A stretch of DNA of 64,000 bases from Diphasiastrum complanatum (taxonomy: Eukaryota > Streptophyta > Lycopodiopsida > Lycopodiales > Lycopodiaceae), in NCBI GenBank assembly GCA_029204225.1, contig CM055103.1, positions 51,088,175 through 51,152,174 of the forward strand, written 5' to 3'. Made by a program: the position numbers and the translations under genes. This document shows positions 58,247 through 64,000 of the stretch, piece by piece; within the stretch, counting starts at the first letter, position 1, and each line of letters starts with the position of its first letter. The notes under the pieces are model-generated. The model ran no database searches, was not told the DNA's origin, and was given only the letters and a program-made list of their open reading frames with translations.

Positions 58247-60079
58247 TCCGAAGAATTTTCTTTAAATTATGCAAGACAAACGGCCCAAGGCCAAATACAT
58301 ATATAGTGGTTTGGGTAAATGGATTCTTGAATCTTTACATTATTCAGATGTTAACAAATTTTGAATCTTAAAGAATGTTATAAAAATGAAAGTGGTTTCT
58401 TATGACATGCAAATGCTTAATGATCAAGAGTGGAGCATGCATAGTCATTAGGTGTGATGCCACGAAAATGTTAAATATTGAATATCAACATAAATATGGC
58501 ATGATATACTCAAAAATGAAGATATGAGCTGGATAAGTATAAATCATGAAGAGGCCTAAGTCATTTTTCGGGAATATATCTCCTAAGTACTTGCCTTGTA
58601 ATTAAGGACAAGACCTTTTAAAGGAAAAGACATTGTCTTGGACAACCTTTACTAGGTTGTCCATACGAAACGACTAGATATGAAAAGACATGATAAACTA
58701 GAGTAACTTTGACTCATAGTTAAGTATACCTCCTATGGTATAGGTGAACGTATTTTCAGTCTAATCGTTAACTAGACCCTTTCGTAGGAGCGACGCACCC
58801 GTTGTTTTAGAAGTGTGTTTGTTCGCCCTGTAGAACATATATTGATCTCACACTTCAGTCTCGATCATCAAGAGAGAAGAGTTTATGCTTATGTAAGAGA
58901 TTGAAGAAGTGAATAGAGTTCTGTGAGTTATTCTCTCTTATTTCTGTTCTCCGCACTGTTGAGTGTGAGTGATCTGGAGTCTGCTAACAATCTCTAATGT
59001 ATTTCATGAATTTCTCTCTAATCAGACAGACGCTCTAGTGCATTACAGTCATTTGTTGTGTTTTCGTAAAACATGCTCTAAAGAACTGTCTTTAAACCAT
59101 CCTATTCATCTGTCGCGAATACTTTCTTTTCGGCACTCGAATAACGACTATGTTTGGTACAGTCTAGCACGATCATTGAATAAAGCTATATGTATACATA
59201 TCAGATGACAGTCCTGTTTCCGTCGCTAAGAAATTTGAGGAACAAGTTTGCAGTTGCCTTCATAGCTTTTCTTAAGTCAGATTGTATTCCGCCACCATTG
59301 GCTTTTAATTCTCCAGCAGGCATTTTGTCACGATAAAATATTTGGTGATGTCTTTTCAGCAGCAGCAGGACACACTAAGTTCTGATTTGTGCACTTGAAG
59401 ACGTTCAGGTTTCTATATACACTCCTTATCTTATCAATCATCTGAGCACAGAATTTCCTTAGGTGTCATATGGTTTATAAGCCACGTGGCAAAGTATGTA
59501 AGTTACATATTGATAAGTATGGAAGGTAGGTAGCTTAACACTTAATGTTAGCCACTTTCAAGTTGTATTTTCTTGTTTTACAACATTGAGATTCCCCCAA
59601 GTGTATTCATTAGATGGGAAAGGTTTTGTATATGTCCATCTTATCTTTGCATAATCTTCATCAATTCCTAGGCCATTTTTTCTAGGGGTTGCCCATCCCC
59701 AGTCATAGTGAGTGTGACACAAAGGGTGATCAGTCCTTTGGTTTCTTCTCCAATTTTTAAAAAAAATTGAGCCTTCTCAATAGACCTTTAGAAAAAGCCT
59801 TCTTTTGGTACTATCTTTAAGCTTTAAGAAGCTTCTTCAGTTCATTATTCAAACAATCCTTTAAGTACATGCACATACCCTTAAAGTAGAAGGTTACGTG
59901 TCATAACATACCATTTTAATGGTTCATCATTAGATTCTACTTGTAGAATCTGCACATCACACTATTAGCATTGATCTACAGTTTTCGTTTCTAGTATTCA
60001 AAAACTGATACCTACACAAACATTTCATCAATTGGAGTACCAAGCTCTAATGTTCAAATATGTTTCATACAAAAAAAAT

Positions 60080-61572
60080 GGAAGATAGGATAGCCTTTAT
60101 TCCGTTGTCATACTTGTCTGTACAATTTACAAAACTACGAAAAAAGAACATGCTACTTTTTGTAGAAATGTCGCATTGAGTTATATTAGAAAGGGTAAAT
60201 GGCTTCATGGAAATACTAAAACTCTTTCTAAGAATAGGATTGCCAAGGACGAATTGCAATGGCTTACCAACTTTCTATACATTAATGGTATAGATAAATC
60301 AAAACATAACCCATTTTTTATGTGTAAATTCTTTGCACGAAAATTGGCCATAAAAAGACTCAACAGTCTATATTTCACTCTGTTTCCCAATAATCATTCT
60401 AAGTACTCTGTCGAGGATTCGTTGTCACACATTAAAGACATTACTACTAAATCTTTACCAGAAATCTTCTTGAGAAACAATTCTCTACCGTACCTTCTCT
60501 GCAGCTTTAAAGCCCACAAAGTTTCATTTAGATGGATTACCAATGCTCATGATTGCCGTTTTACCAAGCTTGCCAAATTTCTCATAGGAACTCTTGGTAT
60601 GTTGTCACCATTCCTCATGGAAGGTTCAGGCCTTAAGGCGAATACATACAAGAGTATCCTAAGAGCAGATACAGTTTTACACTGGCAATGTGAGTCATCT
60701 ATGGATTTCTATCTAAATCTACCATCTTTGATTACCAATATAATGGTTGCACATTCCATACATGATCTTATTTATTATAAATGGAATCACATACCTTAAG
60801 TTTTCAAATGGTCATGGGCTAAAAAACAATCACAAGAATGGCACACTCTTGATATAGATCTACTATATCAATGGAACGATCTCCTGATTGATAATTGTAT
60901 TGTCAAACTAGGGAACAAAACTTGAAGACAAGTACGTGGTATTCCTATGGGTTTTTCTTGTTCACCTACTTGGTGTAATTGGTATTTATCCTCCTTTGAA
61001 GCACAATTTATTAACAAACTTGCTAAATTGGGCCACACCTCTTTCATGAATATCTTTCGACACTCATTCATATACAGTTATGATATTTGCTTCATCAATA
61101 ACACAAGCTCTTTATGGATAAAACATAGACGAGAACTCTTGAAAACCCATTTTGGATCTATCCCTTGGACTTTCTAGAAATAGAAAGAAAAGCATTTGAA
61201 GGTAAGAAGGCCAACTTTCTAGATATATCTATTGCCTTTGATCAAAACTTTGGCCTTGTATGCCTCTCAAAATTTGATAAAAGAAGAGAACTACCCTTCT
61301 GTATTTACAATATATACATCTGGCTTGAAATAGACCGATCTATAATTCATATAAGGTTATTGTTTTACAGGTCATTGTCACAATGTACTATTGTAACAAA
61401 CAAGAGATGTTTATTAAAGAAGCTAGAATTTTTGGTTGACGCTTTTCAAAAAAATGGATTTATGAGAGATAAACTTTGTCTTATCATCAAAAATTTACTT
61501 ATCTCTGAGTCCTTTCCAGGTTTGTCTTACTCTTTACCACATGATATTGATTGTCTTCTGGTGGGCAGTTAG
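60080..61572 (+). pseudogene. Penelope-like reverse transcriptase, decayed
   Basis: A broken plus-strand frame. 60,176-60,799 has LPYLLCSFKAHKVSFRWITN (resembling the LPKxHK...RPI region) and KLAKFLIGTLG. 60,800-60,946 has one stop. 60,947-61,160 reads RGIPMGFSCSPTWCNWYLSS and FRHSFIYSYDICFIN, the palm with SYD in place of YxDD. 61,165-61,572 ends with LSKFDKRRELPF and FPGLSYSLPHDIDC. RGxPMG, the following SP and the RxxDD-like box are Penelope-type RT features. No GIY-YIG endonuclease is visible, so it would be the endonuclease-deficient kind, known in some plants and often telomere-associated. It lost at least one catalytic Asp and has stops. Confidence 0.6.
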
Positions 61573-61635
61573 CTATCCCTTATGGGGAGCTAACTGCCCC
61601 TGAAGAGATTCACTAACTGCGGGTTGGTTGGTGGG

Positions 61636-61638
<3 letters not shown>

Positions 61639-61690
<52 letters not shown>

Positions 61691-61695
61691 TCTCA
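61639..61695 (+). repeat. (TC)n microsatellite
   Basis: About 24 TC repeats just after the reverse transcriptase frame, with one interruption near 61,686. Confidence 0.9.
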
Positions 61696-61879
61696 TGGAA
61701 GCTCCTTCGTTCAGTTTTACCCTGCTTCGCTACCAAACAAGTGCCTCTCCAAATATACAAGGTCCTTTAACATTCTACACTTGCATATGAAGGAGCTTTT
61801 TATTCTTAACTAAGTGGTTTTCCTACTTAAAATTCAAAAACATTTTATAAGACTTTTTAATGTTTAGATCCTAAATTGG

Positions 61880-62310
61880 AGGGAAATCAACTTTCCCTCT
61901 CCCACTCATACCTTCTAGGAAACCACTCATCTTGACATTATAAGAACATATAGTTTCGAGGCCTTTTCTTTACAACACTGTGAAGAGTTCTTTCTCCTTT
62001 TACATGCTAAAAGTGCACCCTACCAGTTCACGGATCAACAAAGTGTCATCATAATGGTAAGCCTTTTTCTTCTTCTTACATTGCTATCTCAGCGCTCTAC
62101 TCTCATAACAATAGTTCTTTAATAGCCCTTAGCTATCGATGATGCTTGCTCATCACACAAAAGCATGAATGAGTTTTTATGGTAGCGGTCCAGTGATGGA
62201 CATACTAAGTGCCTTTGCTTAATAAAATGCAAGCACATCCTACCCAAAAGGTAGCGATGGAGGCTTCTTTCCTACATACATTTATGAAAAAACGTTCAGA
62301 TGGCAGCACT
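61880..62310 (-). repeat. Dispersed repeat, partner of 4.37-4.81 kb
   Basis: Matches the reverse complement of 4,366-4,805. It lies about 300 bp after the Penelope-like frame and might be part of the same element's 3' region. Confidence 0.7.
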
Positions 62311-63095
62311 GACATACTAGCCACATGTATGTCTACGTATATCGTTTTTTACCTCTGAAATCTAGCGTAGGGATGGCCCTATCCCTTGCAGATTTGTGGC
62401 TACAATTTTTTGTACTACATGGCACATCTGTCTAGCAATGTGGACATCTTACTTTCTCTTTCATTCTTTGTGAATTTATCAAGTGAATCTTATCCATGAA
62501 ACCCAGCAACGGGCAGATTGCCTCATCAACCAATTTCTTTTTGAAATCACACCTACTGTCCACCGACCCTGCTGGTAGATCATTCATTACCTTTACTCGA
62601 ATTCTCTTTTGAAATAGTTTGATTTTAAATCAAACAAGAAAATTTTCACTTGCAAAATCCAATTTTAAATCTTAATGAAAAGGTAAGAAATTGAAATATA
62701 ATAAACGAACTTTCATCATGTGGAGGTTATTGTAAAAGAAGAATTTGGGCTTTCATGTAAGATCTTGTTTTGAAATAAATTATTTTTGTTTTGTTTGCCT
62801 CAATTGATGTGCCATTGATTGTGGTTTATTCTTCTGATTCTTATTTTCATTTTGCATATCAACATTAGTTGCAACCTAAATAGAAAGAAAACAACATGAT
62901 TGGAAAATCCCTGAGTACAGTGCTAACAAACAAATTAACACCAAGTCTATTAGGCAAGCAACAATATTCTCAAATCAGATCCAAGATTAGCGAGTCCCTT
63001 ATGAGTGAAGTCGAGATGTATTAAAGAAGGGTATGCAAAATATCATTGGTATTCCTTACGATATCAATTGAGCTTATAATTCACAAGTTGGCAAA
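62311..63095. other. Gene-free stretch
   Basis: No supported gene or repeat. Confidence 0.45.
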
Positions 63096-63790
63096 TTGTC
63101 ATATGATTCTAGCAACAACATGTTTGTAGATTTGAATCATTTATTGAGATATATTATAAAATTATATAGGATTACAAATGAACATGTTAAAAAGTTGATA
63201 TTAGTTCTCAAGTTAGATGAATCAGAAGTAGTAAAGGGACAAATATTGGAAAGGGTTAGTGTTACACCCATGTGTGGAGCATTTTCCAATACGACAAACT
63301 CGGAGGGCTTAATTTCAATGTGCAATCCGAAAATGAAATATGTTTGATCAAGTGATACTAAAAATTCCTTTTATATAATTGATGATTTTATGTTTTGGAC
63401 AGGTTTTAGAAGAAGATCATGATGTTTTGTTCTGGGTTTTTGGCAAGACAAATTATCCAGAGATAAGGATCATATGAACGACATACCAATCCATGTACCT
63501 AAAATTGGTGATTTTAATGTGGAATGCCATTTGGCTGGAGACTTGAAGACATTGAAGTGCATATTCAATGTCTCTCATGGAGCAAATTCGAAACGTCTGT
63601 GCCTATATTTCACGAAAACTACCAAAGAGATGTCGTAGAGCACGATATTTTCAAGAAATATAGAAGAACCAAATTGGAAACCAGTGCTACCGATTCCTCT
63701 TTAAAATTTTCATATTTCGAAACTTCATGGGGAGGTAAGGATCATAGAAAAGTTGATGAACCTTCATATTTTGTTTTCTTGGAATACTAA
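63096..63790 (+). pseudogene. Unidentified decayed gene
   Basis: 63,096-63,347 reads VKKLILVLKLDESEVVKGQI followed by LERVSVTPM. Another frame near 63,475-63,640 reads IPIHVPKIGDFNVECHLAGD, LKTLKCIFNVSHGANSK and RLCLYF. These look like parts of one protein in different frames, with a GDLKTL...C.YF pattern reminiscent of multi-copy, probably transposon-borne proteins with a CxxC site. I cannot name the family. The frame is broken at least twice. Confidence 0.4.
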
Positions 63791-63869
63791 GCTAGAGTAC
63801 GTTTTTTGTTGACCCAATTTAACATCTTTTCCCTAGTATAAGTTTTATATTTTTTATTTCTTTCTTTCT

Positions 63870-63985
63870 ATTTTTCTTAGATCTCGACCGACGTGACTCT
63901 CTTAGATCTCGATCGACGCGACTCTCTTAGATTTCGACCGACGCGACTCCATCAAATCTCGACCGATGCTTCTCATTCAAAATCC
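63870..63985. repeat. 25-bp minisatellite, inverted relative of 47.4 kb
   Basis: Four to five units like TCTTAGATCTCGATCGACGC plus GACTC. The core AGATCTCGACCGAC is the reverse complement of the unit at 47,430-47,830. The array may continue past the window end. Confidence 0.85.
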
Positions 63986-64000
63986 AACGAACAGACACGT

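Larger units (their letters stand above)
57236..59893 (-). mobile_element. Right arm of inverted retroelement pair
   Basis: Reverse complement of the left arm, with shared gag fragment, primer-binding-site variant (58,055-58,067), 24-nt poly(C) and LTR-like region. It joins the copia fragment at its left end. It ends at 59,893 at the point matching base 1 of the window, so homology could extend outside the window. Confidence 0.7.

Overview
The window looks like AT-rich nuclear DNA from a land plant with a large, retrotransposon-packed genome. The signs are GT-AG introns of about 90-290 nt, TATA-box promoters, plant Ty1/copia and Ty3/gypsy elements primed by initiator-Met tRNA, a plant-type 2-oxoglutarate/Fe(II) dioxygenase (2-ODD) family and a Ulp1-like protease. 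The DUF7869-type gene and Penelope-like reverse transcriptase hint at a non-flowering plant (bryophyte, lycophyte or fern), but that is inference; the species is not identified.

Layout. 1-3.35 kb: left copy of a repeat/retroelement that recurs inverted at 57.24-59.89 kb. 4.37-4.81 kb: a second repeat, inverted at 61.88-62.31 kb. 5.0-11.9 kb: a large palindrome carrying 2-ODD copy A (minus strand, intact, 312 aa) and copy B (plus strand, pseudogene), around a spacer with tandem exon-like cassettes. 13.96-16.47 kb: decayed DUF7869-type gene. 17.16-17.78 kb: palindrome-rich foldback element. 18-22.1 kb: decayed ORFs, an LTR fragment with a huge TC/TG microsatellite, and a truncated copia. 22.2-24.8 kb: gypsy integrase remnant. 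25.4-26.9 and 35.0-36.07 kb: direct repeats of a composite LTR/copia element. 28.0-29.95 kb: an exon-2 scrap and 2-ODD copy C (pseudogene). 30.8-33.9 kb: LTR and gypsy fragments. 36.07-48 kb: a decayed minus-strand gypsy split by a young, complete 6,153-bp copia (37,471-43,623). 49-51.24 kb: truncated copia with LTR and primer-binding site. 52.48-55.44 kb: an unknown ORF, a promoter dense in CACGTG boxes, a CENH3-like histone ORF and spliced Ulp1-like protease exons. 55.9-57.24 kb: decayed copia gag-protease. 59.9-61.57 kb: Penelope-like reverse transcriptase. 63.1-64 kb: unidentified decayed gene and a 25-bp minisatellite.

Functionally only two genes look potentially expressible: 2-ODD copy A, as a soluble oxygenase of specialised metabolism, and the copia polyprotein. 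The other coding regions carry stops, frameshifts or truncations.

The most unusual content is the 53-55.4 kb locus. A single-exon ORF with centromeric-H3 signatures sits under a TATA promoter with eight CACGTG boxes in 232 bp and is followed, on the same strand, by exons of a Ulp1-like protease. I know of no described system of this kind, but frameshifts and one stop mean it may be a relic. All identities and similarities were judged by eye; no searches were run.
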